NCBI GenBank assembly: GCA_014728295.1
Contig: WJLW01000053.1
Location: 1 to 64,000, forward strand
Length of the DNA stretch: 64,000 nt
DNA from: Chitinivibrionales bacterium
Lineage (GTDB): Bacteria > Fibrobacterota > Chitinivibrionia > Chitinivibrionales > WJKA01
Direction: 5' to 3'
Within the stretch, counting starts at the first letter, position 1; each line of letters begins with the position of its first letter. Positions 52,207 through 61,866 of the stretch are shown one piece after another. Below the pieces are notes generated by a model, which was not told the DNA's origin, searched no databases, and was given only the letters and a program-made list of their open reading frames with translations. The translations under genes were made by a program, and so were the position numbers.

Positions 52207-54342
52207 ATGCACACATCCGATCCGGCAGCCACAAAAAAAGACCAGACCGCAAATCGGCTCATCAATGAAACGAGTCCTTATCTTCTTCAACATGCGCATA
52301 ACCCCGTGGACTGGTATCCCTGGGGAGAGCAAGCATTTACCAGGGCACGCAATGAGAACAAACCAATCTTTCTCTCAATAGGTTATGCAGCCTGTCACTG
52401 GTGCCATGTGATGGAACATGAGTCCTTCGAAAACAAGGAAATTGCCGCGTATGTGAACGATCACTTCATCAGCATCAAAGTTGACCGTGAAGAGCGGCCG
52501 GATATCGACAACATCTATATGACGGCCGTGCAGTTGCTTACCGGCAGCGGCGGTTGGCCCCTCTCGGCATTTCTCACACCGGACCTGAAACCGTTCTATG
52601 GAGGAACTTACTTCCCGCCCGAAGACAAATACGGGCGCATCGGTTTCAAGTCGCTGCTGCGCAAGCTGGTTGACACCTGGCACAATGAGCATCATCGCAT
52701 CACCCAGAGCTCCGAGGCTATTACAGCGGCACTGGCTCAATACGAGAATCAGCAAAAGTCAATCGGCGCAACCGTACCGAAGGACATACTGGAGCAGGCA
52801 GTTGAGGATTTGAGTGGAAGCTTCGATCCCGAGTGGGGCGGCTTTGGCGGGGCGCCCAAATTTCCGCAAAGCATGGCCATTGCTGCACTCCTGCGCACCT
52901 ACCGGCAGACCGGCAACAAAAAACACCTGCTGGCGGCCACTATCACGCTTGACAAAATGGCACAAGGCGGAATGTATGATCATCTTGGCGGCGGCTTTCA
53001 TCGCTACTCGACCGATCGGGAATGGCTCGTTCCTCATTTCGAAAAAATGCTTTACGACAATGCACTCCTGACTGATGCGTATCTGGAAGCATATCAACTG
53101 ACCCACACTCCGGCCTATCGTGAGGTTGCTGCGGAAGTGCTGGCCTACGTCCTTGACGATATGGTGGATGAGTCCGGTGCATTTCATTCGACCCGCGACG
53201 CCGATAATGCGGGACAGGAAGGGATGTACTATGTCTGGACACAGGCTGAAATTATGAGCATCCTCGGAGAAAAGGAAGGCGGCTTATTTTGCGAGCTCTA
53301 CAATATCAACGAACAGGGCAACTTTGCGTCCCACGAAGCCTACCATACCGCCCAAAACATTTTGCACCTCAGCGGTCCGAAGCGTGCGTTTGCAGAGCGC
53401 AAGGGCATCCCCTGGAACGAATTTGCAGCGCGACTGGCCGAATGGAAAGGCGCATTGCTTGAAGTTCGTTCCAGGCGCATTGCCCCGGCAAAGGATGACA
53501 AGATTATCGTAGCCTGGAACGGATTGATGATATCGACATGCGCGCACGGCTACCAGGTTCTGGGAGATAAACGGTATCTGGCCGCAGCACTGCGCGCGTC
53601 ACAATTTATCTCTACGCGGATGATGGAAGGCGACCATCTGCTCAGAATAGCACGCAACGACACGCGCAAGGTTCCGGCATTTCTGGATGATTATGCACAT
53701 TTTGCCAATGCCTGCGTTGACGTGTACGAAGCATCCTTTGAGGTGAAGTGGCTCGAACTTGCCCGGAGATTGACCGACCGGATGATTGCCGATTTCAGGG
53801 ATGAAGCGGATCATGGCTTTTTCTATACCGCCACGCATCATACCGACCTGCTGAATCGCAGCAAATCATGGTATGACGGTGCAACTCCGGCAGGAAACTC
53901 CATAGCCGCATATGTTTTGCTGCGTCTGGCAAAGCTGCTCGATAAAAAAGAGTACTTATTATGCGCAGAACAGACAATTAATGCAAATGCCGGCGGGATT
54001 ACAAAGATTCCTCAGGGGCACCTGGCGATGATTCGGTCGATTGACTTCTTGCGAAGCCCCCCTGCCGAAATCGCGCTGGCGGGAGGAATCGGGCAGAGCA
54101 ACCTGCAGAAGTTGTTGAATAGTGTTCACGCGCAGTTTATTCCCAACAAAGTACTTGCGCATATCGATCCGCAGGAAGAATCAGCGCGGCGGACGCAGGA
54201 GCTCATCCCCCTGCTTGCCGCAAAATCACTTCACAACGGGAAACCGGCCGTATATGTATGCAGGAATTTCGCCTGTAAGGCGCCGGTAACCGAACCCGAC
54301 CAATTAAATGAACTGTTGGCACATGAATCGAATACAATGTAA
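52207..54342 (+). CDS. DUF255 thioredoxin-domain protein (YyaL/SSP411-like)
   Basis: A 711-residue cytoplasmic protein. The N-terminal thioredoxin-like domain (about 15-175) begins [20 protein letters not shown] and contains C63-H-W-C66 ([13 protein letters not shown]). The remainder is an (alpha/alpha)6 barrel related to N-acylglucosamine epimerases ([45 protein letters not shown]). Full length for the family. Function unproven, possibly sugar or redox related. The start at 52207 matches the family N-terminus; the frame is open 54 nt upstream. Confidence 0.95.
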   Translation: MHTSDPAATKKDQTANRLINETSPYLLQHAHNPVDWYPWGEQAFTRARNENKPIFLSIGYAACHWCHVMEHESFENKEIAAYVNDHFISIKVDREERPDIDNIYMTAVQLLTGSGGWPLSAFLTPDLKPFYGGTYFPPEDKYGRIGFKSLLRKLVDTWHNEHHRITQSSEAITAALAQYENQQKSIGATVPKDILEQAVEDLSGSFDPEWGGFGGAPKFPQSMAIAALLRTYRQTGNKKHLLAATITLDKMAQGGMYDHLGGGFHRYSTDREWLVPHFEKMLYDNALLTDAYLEAYQLTHTPAYREVAAEVLAYVLDDMVDESGAFHSTRDADNAGQEGMYYVWTQAEIMSILGEKEGGLFCELYNINEQGNFASHEAYHTAQNILHLSGPKRAFAERKGIPWNEFAARLAEWKGALLEVRSRRIAPAKDDKIIVAWNGLMISTCAHGYQVLGDKRYLAAALRASQFISTRMMEGDHLLRIARNDTRKVPAFLDDYAHFANACVDVYEASFEVKWLELARRLTDRMIADFRDEADHGFFYTATHHTDLLNRSKSWYDGATPAGNSIAAYVLLRLAKLLDKKEYLLCAEQTINANAGGITKIPQGHLAMIRSIDFLRSPPAEIALAGGIGQSNLQKLLNSVHAQFIPNKVLAHIDPQEESARRTQELIPLLAAKSLHNGKPAVYVCRNFACKAPVTEPDQLNELLAHESNTM

Positions 54343-54387
54343 AAAAAAGGTACGACAACTATTTCGTTTGAGGGAGCATGATCGATT

Positions 54388-55284
54388 ATGAAACGCATCA
54401 TTACTCTTATAACTGTAGCAGCAACACTGGTATCAGCAGACCAATTCAACAATCTCTGGTATGACGGCAATGCGGAGTTATCTACCTATGTCCTCAAAGA
54501 GAAACGCTACGGCGAAATGCGTGACGGAGTTCGCATCATGGTTTTCGTCACCGAACCCCTGCGGCTTTCCACCAAAATCAAACCTGATTCCAAAATCCCG
54601 GATGAGGAGAAGATCAAAGTCATTAAGCTCAATGACTTACGGAAATTTGTCACCGGAGTGTACGACTACAGCGCCATGACATCCGTATTTGCCGCCGTTG
54701 AAGAAAAGCCCGATATCCCACAGGGTAGCACCGTCAAAGTAGCAAGCACGATGCAGGAGTGGTGCGGCACGGTATTCGACCGTATGCGCCGCGACGGCGA
54801 CGCATACCAAGGGGTTCTCTACAGCTATTTCGAAAGCGAAGGCGAAACAACCTACGCCTTCAAGCACCAAAACAGCGTCGAATCGGAGGACAACCTGTGG
54901 CTCCTGGTTCGCGAACTGCAGGGACCCATCCTCGAAATCGGCGAATCAAAGCAAATGCGGCTGATTCCGTCGCAGTGGCATATCCGGAAAACGCACACCG
55001 ATCATCGCATCGTTGATGCGACGTTGCGCAAAGAGCGCCAAACCACCCTCGAAACGGCCATCGGCAGAAAAAAAGCCATCGTCTGGAGCTGGACAATCGA
55101 TGATGCCGTCACGAAAGTCTGGGTCGAAGCTGAATATCCGCACAAAATTTTAAAATTTTCCGAACCCGACGGTAGTCACGGAAGCATTTCGGCCAGCGTG
55201 CGGGAGCCGTACTGGAAGTTACACCGAAACAAAGACTTACCGCTGCGCAAGAAATTAGCATTGCCGACTGATGAGACGCTTTAG
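54388..55284 (+). CDS. Conserved secreted protein, unknown function
   Basis: A 298-residue protein with a signal peptide (MKRIITLITVAATLVSA). The mature part starts WYDGNAELSTYVLKEKRYGE and contains RIMVFVTEPL, MQEWCGTVFD and SYFESEGE. I recall this pattern from a Bacteroidetes family often mislabelled septum formation inhibitor Maf, but it has no Maf domain. GAGGGAG precedes the ATG. It lies 45 bp after the DUF255 gene and may be co-transcribed. Function unknown. Confidence 0.75.
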   Translation: MKRIITLITVAATLVSADQFNNLWYDGNAELSTYVLKEKRYGEMRDGVRIMVFVTEPLRLSTKIKPDSKIPDEEKIKVIKLNDLRKFVTGVYDYSAMTSVFAAVEEKPDIPQGSTVKVASTMQEWCGTVFDRMRRDGDAYQGVLYSYFESEGETTYAFKHQNSVESEDNLWLLVRELQGPILEIGESKQMRLIPSQWHIRKTHTDHRIVDATLRKERQTTLETAIGRKKAIVWSWTIDDAVTKVWVEAEYPHKILKFSEPDGSHGSISASVREPYWKLHRNKDLPLRKKLALPTDETL

Positions 55285-55337
55285 TCAAGGAAAAGCGGTT
55301 AAATAACAATTAAGCGGCAATTTTTCTCTTAAACCCC

Positions 55338-55366
55338 TTGACAAAATCACAAGTCGGGGGTATAAT
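55338..55366 (+). promoter_or_regulatory. Strong sigma70 promoter of small-RNA candidate 1
   Basis: Perfect TTGACA (55338-55343) and perfect TATAAT (55361-55366) with a 17-bp spacer. Transcription would start near 55373. This is the best promoter match in the window. Confidence 0.85.
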
Positions 55367-55372
55367 GATTTC

Positions 55373-55463
55373 AGAATCACACCACAGCAATTGCACCAGC
55401 ACGTTTCTCTTTAAAACTCCTTTTTTCCGGCCGTGAGAAGCAGCGCTCACGGCCGGTTTTTTT
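55373..55463 (+). ncRNA. Small-RNA candidate 1, about 91 nt, unnamed family
   Basis: Starts just after a perfect promoter and ends at an intrinsic terminator. It contains the palindrome GCAATTGC (55387-55394), a CACGTTTCTCTTTAAAA linker and the pyrimidine tract CTCCTTTTTT (55417-55426) before the terminator stem. A second copy lies at 55732-55822. No reading frame with a ribosome site is contained in it, and the next plus-strand feature is the second copy, so it is an independent transcript rather than an attenuator. Confidence 0.75.
55427..55463 (+). terminator. Intrinsic terminator of small-RNA candidate 1
   Basis: An 11-bp perfect stem, CCGGCCGTGAG with CTCACGGCCGG, loop AAGCAGCG, followed by seven T residues. 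Confidence 0.92.
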
Positions 55464-55696
55464 ATGCGGGCAATTGAAGCGGCAATCGATGCGCAGGGTA
55501 ATCTGATCAAAAAATCTCACAAAACGCATAACGAGGTGACCGGATATAAATATTTTATAGGCTTTGAAAATTTTTTCCCCGACTTCTCTCTATAGTAGAT
55601 TGACTATTTTTACTATAAAAATCAATGTGTTATTTCGACGGCTCACAATTTTGTGCATTTGCGGGCCGGAATTACAAAAAAAATGTAAAAAAGTTC
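55464..55696. other. Spacer between the two small-RNA candidates
   Basis: An A/T-rich spacer with a 43-codon frame starting at 55464 directly after the terminator T-run, without a ribosome site; probably not a gene. It has no other recognisable feature. Confidence 0.4.
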
Positions 55697-55725
55697 TTGA
55701 CACTTTTTTGCATCAATGATACTCT
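55697..55725 (+). promoter_or_regulatory. Promoter of small-RNA candidate 2
   Basis: Perfect TTGACA (55697-55702) and TACTCT (55720-55725) separated by 17 bp. Transcription would start near 55732. Confidence 0.7.
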
Positions 55726-55731
55726 TTAACT

Positions 55732-55822
55732 AGACACCATCACTGCAATTGCACTAACACGTCTCTCTTTAAACTCCTTTTTTCCAGCCGTTAGAAGCAG
55801 CGCTAACGGCTGGTTTTTTTTT
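55732..55822 (+). ncRNA. Small-RNA candidate 2, about 91 nt, paralogue of candidate 1
   Basis: Same architecture as candidate 1: GCAATTGC (55745-55752), CACGTCTCTCTTTAAA, CTCCTTTTTT (55774-55783) and a terminator hairpin. Over about 70 aligned bases it differs from copy 1 at eight positions, of which four form two compensated base pairs in the stem. The gene to its right (55864-58536) is convergent, so the RNA has no downstream target in cis. Confidence 0.75.
55784..55822 (+). terminator. Intrinsic terminator of small-RNA candidate 2
   Basis: An 11-bp perfect stem, CCAGCCGTTAG with CTAACGGCTGG, the same AAGCAGCG loop as copy 1, and nine T residues. Confidence 0.92.
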
Positions 55823-55863
55823 GGCACAGCGGGGGGTGAACTGCTGAAAGGAGAGCTTTCTGT

Positions 55864-58536
55864 TCACGGAGCCATGATTTTGCGCACGAGCGTTTGCCCG
55901 CCGTGTTCGACGGCAATCCAGCAGACGCCTTTGGGCAACTCCTGCTTTTCGAGCACAATTCGGGCTGCCCCGCTATTATGCAGCGTGTGAATAATTCTTC
56001 CCTGCGATGAATACAATTTGGCCTTGTTCCAGTGCGCAAGGTTGATATGCAGCAGGATATTGCCGGATCCGGTAGTATTGGTCACCCTCACAGCCCGCTC
56101 GGCACTCGACTTATCCGGTGAGGCAAGGTTGACGCTTGCGGTTATGGTGAAAAAATCATCCGATATATCAAACAAGTCACCGTCGTAGTTGGTAACCTTG
56201 AGCAGACATTGATTGCCTGCCAGCGCCACGCCGTTTATATCGATTGGAACCTTCCACGCAAAGTTTTCCCAGTCGGATGCGGTGGGGGCGATTTCGGTGG
56301 TAGTCAGCTCGTACCAGTTGCTGCCTTCATCGGGAGAGAGAAAAAGCCGGGCTTCGTTTGCCATGCTCTGATTCGTCAGCCAGGTAATATGCATCGTACC
56401 GCCCACGGCAGCCTGCTCACCACCATTGTAGGAGGTCAACGTGAAAGCTTCAACCGGCTCGACGATAATACCGGCCAGGATCGGTGACATCGAACTGTTG
56501 GCTTCCCGAGCAAGCTCAATGGTCAGCAGGCTGTCGGTAACTTCCACTTCCGTCACAATCTGTATTGCTTTATCCGGCCCTCCCGCAATTTTGTATAGGT
56601 CAACCGGATCGACAGAGGCTTTCCGCCCGTTGAGGGTAGCCCGGTAAATGCGCGCGCCTTCGCCCGATGCCCAGCATTCAGCCGCGAGTAACGAAACCCG
56701 GTACGTGTTGTTGGGAACACGAATCTTGTAGCCTACTTCGATATGGCGTATTGATGTGTATACCTCATCATCGTCAGTGTCGCCTATTGCCCGTGAGATA
56801 ACCGTTTCATTGCCGTAGACGGTGTAGCCGTACGTTTTGTCGTCGGCCCACTCCTGATCGCCGACATAATCCTGATACTCGCCGCCCGCCAGGTTGACTT
56901 TGAATGGAATGTCGACGGTTGCATTGAGCGTGGTGACCGATACGGTATTGCTCGCATCCGATCTGTTACCGGCCCGGTCTCCTGCGCGTACAATAAATTC
57001 GAAGCTCGTTCCCGATGCAAGTCCCGTTGCAGAATAGTTCGTCGAGCTCGTGCTGTCAATCAGTTTGCCGTCCTGGAAGAGGTAATAAGCCGTTACCTTG
57101 ACATTATCGCTTGACGCATTCCAGGCGAGGTCGGCACTCGACCGGCTGACGAACGTTTGACGAAAATTACCCGGATTAGACGGTTTCTGATTGTCAACCA
57201 GTGTCGAGTCGTCGTCATAAATCGTTATCGCCACCTTCCGTTCGCCGAGAGTTGCAGTCTTTGCATTAGAAAGCGTCAGGCCCAACTCTTCGTCGCCTTC
57301 TTTGGCAGTGTCATCGGTGATCGAAATCGCAATCGTTTTATCGTTTCCGTCATTATCGTTCCAGGTAAGGGTGCCGGATTTTTGTGTGTAGTCGCTTCCG
57401 GCTTTGGCCGAACCGTCGGCTGTTGTGTAATCGACTGACACGGAGCCGGTTTTTCCGCCGATACGCTGTACTTTGAGTGTTGCCTCGCCGGCATTTTCAT
57501 TTATGCGGATGCTGTTTGATGCGACCTGAATTTTTCCGGCAACCGATGCCGGTACGGGAAGGTCACCCACCCAGAAATCGGGGTGCGTTTCGTGTGAAAG
57601 AGCGTTGCTGCTGCCTTTCCACACATTGTAAATATCGCCCCGGTAACTATCTCCGTCCTTGATCCCCTGATGCACTTTAAGCACGGCAACGCCGCTGCGG
57701 TTATCCCACATAAAAACAATCCACTCATTGCTGTTGGCGGCAAAACGCTGGCTGTCAAAAATTACCCTTGGTTCGCCGTTGCTGTAGGTCTCATGACTGA
57801 ACCATTCGTAAATGTAGTCGTCCATATCATTGGCCCACGTCCATTCGTGGCAGCGCATGTAAGTATGTGCCCGTCGATCGGGTTGCCCGCCGATATTCGG
57901 GTTCAGACCTGTCCCATTTTCGGTAAGAAGTTTCCCGTCGGGGGAAATACTCGGCGAACAGCCATAGCCATATTGCTTTTCCTGCCCCGTGTTCAGATTA
58001 ATTTTCGTAGGATCATGACTCTCCCAGGCGCCACTGCCGCCGCTGTTATCCCGCGCCGCAAGCCGGGTTCCCGATTTGTCAATTGCAATTTCGCCAAGAT
58101 ACTTGCGATTTCCCCGAAATATCTCGATCTGTTCACCTGTCAGGGCGTTGATTTTGTAGAATAAACCGGTATTATTGCGCAGGTAAAGTACGCAATTATC
58201 GTCGGGTCGGTAGGTGGCTATCGGATTGCGCGAGCATCCCGTTTTCGTATCCTTGACCAGGTTTTCATTTTTGCCGTCATTGTCAAGGCGATGGATTTTA
58301 CCGTCGGTGGTAATGGTATAAATGTAGTTTCCGTCTGCCGACCAGCATGCATGATCGAGATTGGAACGCGAATGAATTTGCTGAGGCTGGTGCTGTCCAC
58401 CATCTACCTTTATGAGCCACACCTTTTCTCTGCTGCCGTAAACAACCCACCCATCAACCGGCGCGGCAGGTACATGTCCAAATCCGGCACACACCAAAAC
58501 GATACAAAATGCAGTGATAAAGTGTCGATACTTCAC
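55864..58536 (-). CDS. Secreted multidomain protein: propeller, Calx-beta, FN3, malectin, sorting-like tail
   Basis: An 890-residue secreted protein starting at GTG 58536, chosen because GGAGG lies 5 nt upstream and a signal peptide follows (HFITAFCIVLVCAGFG). Domains in order: TolB-like beta-propeller (about 30-330; CWSADGNYIYTITTDGKI, SISPDGKLL), Calx-beta (about 345-440), fibronectin type III (about 455-545; SADLAWNASSDNVKVTAYYL), malectin-like (about 550-700; FKVNLAGGEYQDY, AECWASGEGARIY), an Ig-like Ser/Thr-rich module and a C-terminal sorting-like domain (last 75 residues, NKAKLYSSQGRIIHTL). Likely a polysaccharide-interacting surface protein. A longer frame to 58743 lacks a ribosome site. 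Confidence 0.85.
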   Translation of the reverse strand: MKYRHFITAFCIVLVCAGFGHVPAAPVDGWVVYGSREKVWLIKVDGGQHQPQQIHSRSNLDHACWSADGNYIYTITTDGKIHRLDNDGKNENLVKDTKTGCSRNPIATYRPDDNCVLYLRNNTGLFYKINALTGEQIEIFRGNRKYLGEIAIDKSGTRLAARDNSGGSGAWESHDPTKINLNTGQEKQYGYGCSPSISPDGKLLTENGTGLNPNIGGQPDRRAHTYMRCHEWTWANDMDDYIYEWFSHETYSNGEPRVIFDSQRFAANSNEWIVFMWDNRSGVAVLKVHQGIKDGDSYRGDIYNVWKGSSNALSHETHPDFWVGDLPVPASVAGKIQVASNSIRINENAGEATLKVQRIGGKTGSVSVDYTTADGSAKAGSDYTQKSGTLTWNDNDGNDKTIAISITDDTAKEGDEELGLTLSNAKTATLGERKVAITIYDDDSTLVDNQKPSNPGNFRQTFVSRSSADLAWNASSDNVKVTAYYLFQDGKLIDSTSSTNYSATGLASGTSFEFIVRAGDRAGNRSDASNTVSVTTLNATVDIPFKVNLAGGEYQDYVGDQEWADDKTYGYTVYGNETVISRAIGDTDDDEVYTSIRHIEVGYKIRVPNNTYRVSLLAAECWASGEGARIYRATLNGRKASVDPVDLYKIAGGPDKAIQIVTEVEVTDSLLTIELAREANSSMSPILAGIIVEPVEAFTLTSYNGGEQAAVGGTMHITWLTNQSMANEARLFLSPDEGSNWYELTTTEIAPTASDWENFAWKVPIDINGVALAGNQCLLKVTNYDGDLFDISDDFFTITASVNLASPDKSSAERAVRVTNTTGSGNILLHINLAHWNKAKLYSSQGRIIHTLHNSGAARIVLEKQELPKGVCWIAVEHGGQTLVRKIMAP

Positions 58537-59018
58537 TCTTTCCTCCGACAGGCTGTTTGGAACCGAACTTAATCGTTTAAATAGCGTTTCCAAGGTGGAA
58601 GGCACATTTTGCTTTGCGAAACTGAGCACGTGCTGCTTGCTTAAACGCTGAAACACCTGCTTGATTCCCCGCTGATGAAGAATTATAATATAATGAATAA
58701 GAATAAGAATTGCTGAAGAAAAATTTCCCCTCCTAATTGTCAAATAAAGTATATCGCGACTCGGTCAACGTGAACTCTTGAATTAAGCGTACACAAACCT
58801 TTGAACTAAGGCGTTGAACGCAAAGCAGCCGGCAGTATCAGTTGTATCGCCGAAGTAATCAGACCAATGCGGCATTTGGGGTACACCTGCAAAAAATATT
58901 GATTATATTATTCTTGCAAAAATAAATTGCTTTCTTACTTACCCCACCCCCTTGAGTATGCAGCAAAAAGGCTTAAAGGGTTGATATTTTCAATACATTG
59001 GCGATCGTGAGGAGAACT
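58537..59018. other. Divergent intergenic region
   Basis: The 482 bp separate two large secreted-protein genes. It is A/T-rich near 58880-58940. I see no clear promoter, RNA or repeat. Confidence 0.4.
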
Positions 59019-61862
59019 ATGCATTCTGTTCTATCTGTATGGCTGATAATTTGTTTGCTTGCCGCGTCGGCCTTTGCCCAGTCGGATTATACCAATACCC
59101 TGAACATGAAAATGATAGCGTTGCAAGCCGGCGCCTTTACTATGGGAGAATATAATACAACCTCCGGCATCAGCAATAAATCAAAAGTGGATCTCGGACA
59201 GGGCGAACCCGATGAGCATCCGGTTCACCAGGTAACGCTGTCGTACGACTTCTTTTTATCTGAGCTGGAAGTTTCGGTGGAGCAGTTCCGCCAATTCGAT
59301 GCGAGTTATGTCCACGCCGACCGTATCTGCCCTCAATGGAATCAGCCCAATGACAATTCATCGAGCGGCCGGGCGGCGTTAGTCAACTGGCATGAGGCGG
59401 TTGCATTTTGCGAGTGGTTGACACAAACAGAAGGCAAGACGTATCGTCTGCCTACCGAAGCCGAATGGGAGTATGCGGCCCGCGGCGGGACGACGCAACT
59501 CTGGCCCGGCGGCGGGACCGAACCTCCCGGCGATTTCAATGAACCGAATCCGTGGGGCTTGAAATCGATGTTCACGCTGCCGACCGAGTGGTGCCGCGAC
59601 TGGTACGGCTGGTATCCCGAAGAGGATGTTACCGATCCGGTCGGGCCCGAATGGGGACATGTCAAAATCGTGCGCGGCAGCCGTGTCGGCAGCACATCAC
59701 GGGACGGTGACGGCTATCACGACGGGCCCTATTGGCGACGCCCCGCCAACCGCGGCGGACTGGCTCCCGACTATCCGCCGGATGGTTCCGACTTCACCAC
59801 CGTGGTCGGCTTCCGCATAGTACAGGGAGACCTGCCGCCGACCGCGCCAACCGGCTACGTACCGCCTTTTCCGCTCAATTGCGTCAAGCAAACGTCTGCA
59901 TTCGAGCACGGCCCCGACATGCAGCAGCCCTGGTTTCTTGAACGACCGATTCTGCCGATGCCCTCAGACGATCGCGACGGTCAGCACTCCGGACCGGCAG
60001 GTACTCATAAAGCGGCTATGGAAGCTGGTTTTTACAGCTTCGAGCATGCGCGCAACCACGATCCTGCGCTGGCCATTCTGGACAATGGCGACATATTTGC
60101 GATTTACTATACCGACGAAACCGAACGTTCGCCTTCGATGACCTACGTCGGTTGCCGCAAGCGCGCCGGCGCCAACGAGTGGGACTGGCCTGAAATCATA
60201 CTTGACTGTCCGGACCTGGCCGAGCATCCTCCCATGCTGATGAATGACAGCACAACTATTTATTTCATTACCGGGACCGAAGGATTGACCGGTCCCAGCG
60301 GCCAAAGCGACCGGCCCACCTTCAAATGGATAACCTCAACCGACAACGGCGCCTCCTGGAGTTCGTGGATTTTTTCGGCGCTCGCCGGTTCCTGGCCCAA
60401 CAGCAGCACATTCAGGGACAAGGGCGGCACGATGTTCTGGAGCATCGACGGGGGAACCCTGTGTCGATCCGACGACAATGCAAAAACCTGGCGCCGGGGC
60501 AGCTCAATTGGCGGAACTCATTCTCAATTCGCCCCGGGCAAAGATATCGCAACACTCGTCGGCATTGCGATTCGAGGAAAAAACCAGCGCTACCTGTCGA
60601 CCAACAAAGGCGTAAGCTGGCAAGCACAGGGCGAGGTGCCGTTTAATCAGATCAGTTCCGGGCAACGCGCCACACTCATTCGCCTGAGCAGCGGCAATCT
60701 TTTCTTTGCCATAACCGAAAACGGCGGTATGGTCGGGCTTTCCACCGATGACGGCGCGACCTGGCGCAAAAAGCGTCTCCCACCGGTACGCGACTTCATG
60801 AACATGGGTTACTGTATCGCACGTCAAGCGCCAAACGGCGTGATTCATCTCATTTCGAGCCAGAACTGGCCAAGCATGCACTATGAACTCAACGAGGCCT
60901 GGATACTTTCGGACAGCGGACGAATGACCTTACCCGATCCTGCCGGCACCCGCAAAAACCATACGGAATCCGGCAACGATGGCGGAACGATCGGTTGGAG
61001 CGCACTTGAGTCCGACGACGGGCGTTACGTATTGCATGGACGCGAAATGCACACCTATGCCGGTGGAATTTCTAAATACGAAGTCACCTGGCACAACGGC
61101 ATCAAAGTCGGCACCGAAGCCTTCCGGTATCCCGACGGCAGCAAAAAGTGGGAGCGTATTCACGGCGAAGAAGGGACCCTTGACATCTGGCGTCAATTCT
61201 GGCGCAACGGAACCATGCGCAGCGAATCGCGCTGGAAAGAGCATTTCCAGGCGCATACCACGGCAACGGTATGGGACCGCACCGGCGCCGTTGTCTCAGA
61301 AGTAAATTTCGATATCCAGCGGCGAAACAAAGCTTATGCTACCAGTGAATTCTACGGTATTTGTGTATCCCGCATCGGAAAGGGATCGGTAGCAGTCGAC
61401 CGGACATATCGCGCTCAACCGGGTCAAACAATTAACCTGACCGCTGAGCCCGCTTCCGGCGAACGCTTTCTACGCTGGGAGGGCGATCTTCAGGGAAACA
61501 CCAATCCGACAAGCGTGGTTATGGACGAGGATAAATTGATTTATGCGGTCTTCACCGGCGACCATCAATCTCACCTGCGAAAGCCGGCTTCACCGCCCAC
61601 CAGAGCCATCATGCTGCACATACGATCAGCCAACTGGCTCAAAAAGGTACCCTTATTGGTGACACAGCCTGCTGAAACTGTTACAATCTCGATTTTCAAT
61701 GCGCAGGGCAAATGTGTGCTGCGTCGGCAATTCAAACCTCAGGCTGGTAGGCACACGCTTGAGGCAGGTTCGCTTGGAACGGGCATGTTTGTTTTGCAGG
61801 CGGGAACAAACGGAAAACGCAGCGTCACGCCGTTGCTGATTGCCCCCCTGCACAAGCGCTGA
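59019..61862 (+). CDS. Secreted SUMF1-like/BNR-propeller protein with InlB-type repeat and sorting-like tail
   Basis: A 947-residue secreted protein (signal MHSVLSVWLIICLLAASAFA). Residues 31-270 form a formylglycine-generating-enzyme/SUMF1-like fold (GAFTMGEYNTT, LPTEAEWEYAARGG, VRGSRVGS, VGFRIVQG) but lack the paired catalytic cysteines of true FGE. A sialidase/BNR-type propeller spans about 320-690 (KWITSTDNGASWSSW, YLSTNKGVSWQAQ, GLSTDDGATWRKK). A bacterial InlB-type repeat occurs at about 785-845 (ERFLRWEGDLQGNTNP), then a C-terminal sorting-like domain. GAGGAG precedes the ATG. Probably acts on or binds extracellular glycans. Confidence 0.85.
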   Translation: MHSVLSVWLIICLLAASAFAQSDYTNTLNMKMIALQAGAFTMGEYNTTSGISNKSKVDLGQGEPDEHPVHQVTLSYDFFLSELEVSVEQFRQFDASYVHADRICPQWNQPNDNSSSGRAALVNWHEAVAFCEWLTQTEGKTYRLPTEAEWEYAARGGTTQLWPGGGTEPPGDFNEPNPWGLKSMFTLPTEWCRDWYGWYPEEDVTDPVGPEWGHVKIVRGSRVGSTSRDGDGYHDGPYWRRPANRGGLAPDYPPDGSDFTTVVGFRIVQGDLPPTAPTGYVPPFPLNCVKQTSAFEHGPDMQQPWFLERPILPMPSDDRDGQHSGPAGTHKAAMEAGFYSFEHARNHDPALAILDNGDIFAIYYTDETERSPSMTYVGCRKRAGANEWDWPEIILDCPDLAEHPPMLMNDSTTIYFITGTEGLTGPSGQSDRPTFKWITSTDNGASWSSWIFSALAGSWPNSSTFRDKGGTMFWSIDGGTLCRSDDNAKTWRRGSSIGGTHSQFAPGKDIATLVGIAIRGKNQRYLSTNKGVSWQAQGEVPFNQISSGQRATLIRLSSGNLFFAITENGGMVGLSTDDGATWRKKRLPPVRDFMNMGYCIARQAPNGVIHLISSQNWPSMHYELNEAWILSDSGRMTLPDPAGTRKNHTESGNDGGTIGWSALESDDGRYVLHGREMHTYAGGISKYEVTWHNGIKVGTEAFRYPDGSKKWERIHGEEGTLDIWRQFWRNGTMRSESRWKEHFQAHTTATVWDRTGAVVSEVNFDIQRRNKAYATSEFYGICVSRIGKGSVAVDRTYRAQPGQTINLTAEPASGERFLRWEGDLQGNTNPTSVVMDEDKLIYAVFTGDHQSHLRKPASPPTRAIMLHIRSANWLKKVPLLVTQPAETVTISIFNAQGKCVLRRQFKPQAGRHTLEAGSLGTGMFVLQAGTNGKRSVTPLLIAPLHKR

Positions 61863-61866
61863 TTGC

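Noticed and set aside
51723-52265. 180-codon minus-strand frame with a cysteine-rich patch (CGVSLQKCQSCRQWCDC)
   Set aside because: No ribosome site at any start, its end is composed of the direct repeat, and it overlaps the DUF255 start. I could not support it as a gene.
55464-55595. 43-codon plus-strand frame between the two small-RNA candidates
   Set aside because: It begins right after the terminator T-run, lacks a ribosome site and would not be on the terminated transcript.
55814-55863. Small-RNA 2 hairpin as a bidirectional terminator for the convergent secreted-protein gene
   Set aside because: Read on the minus strand the stem is followed by an A-run, not a T-run.
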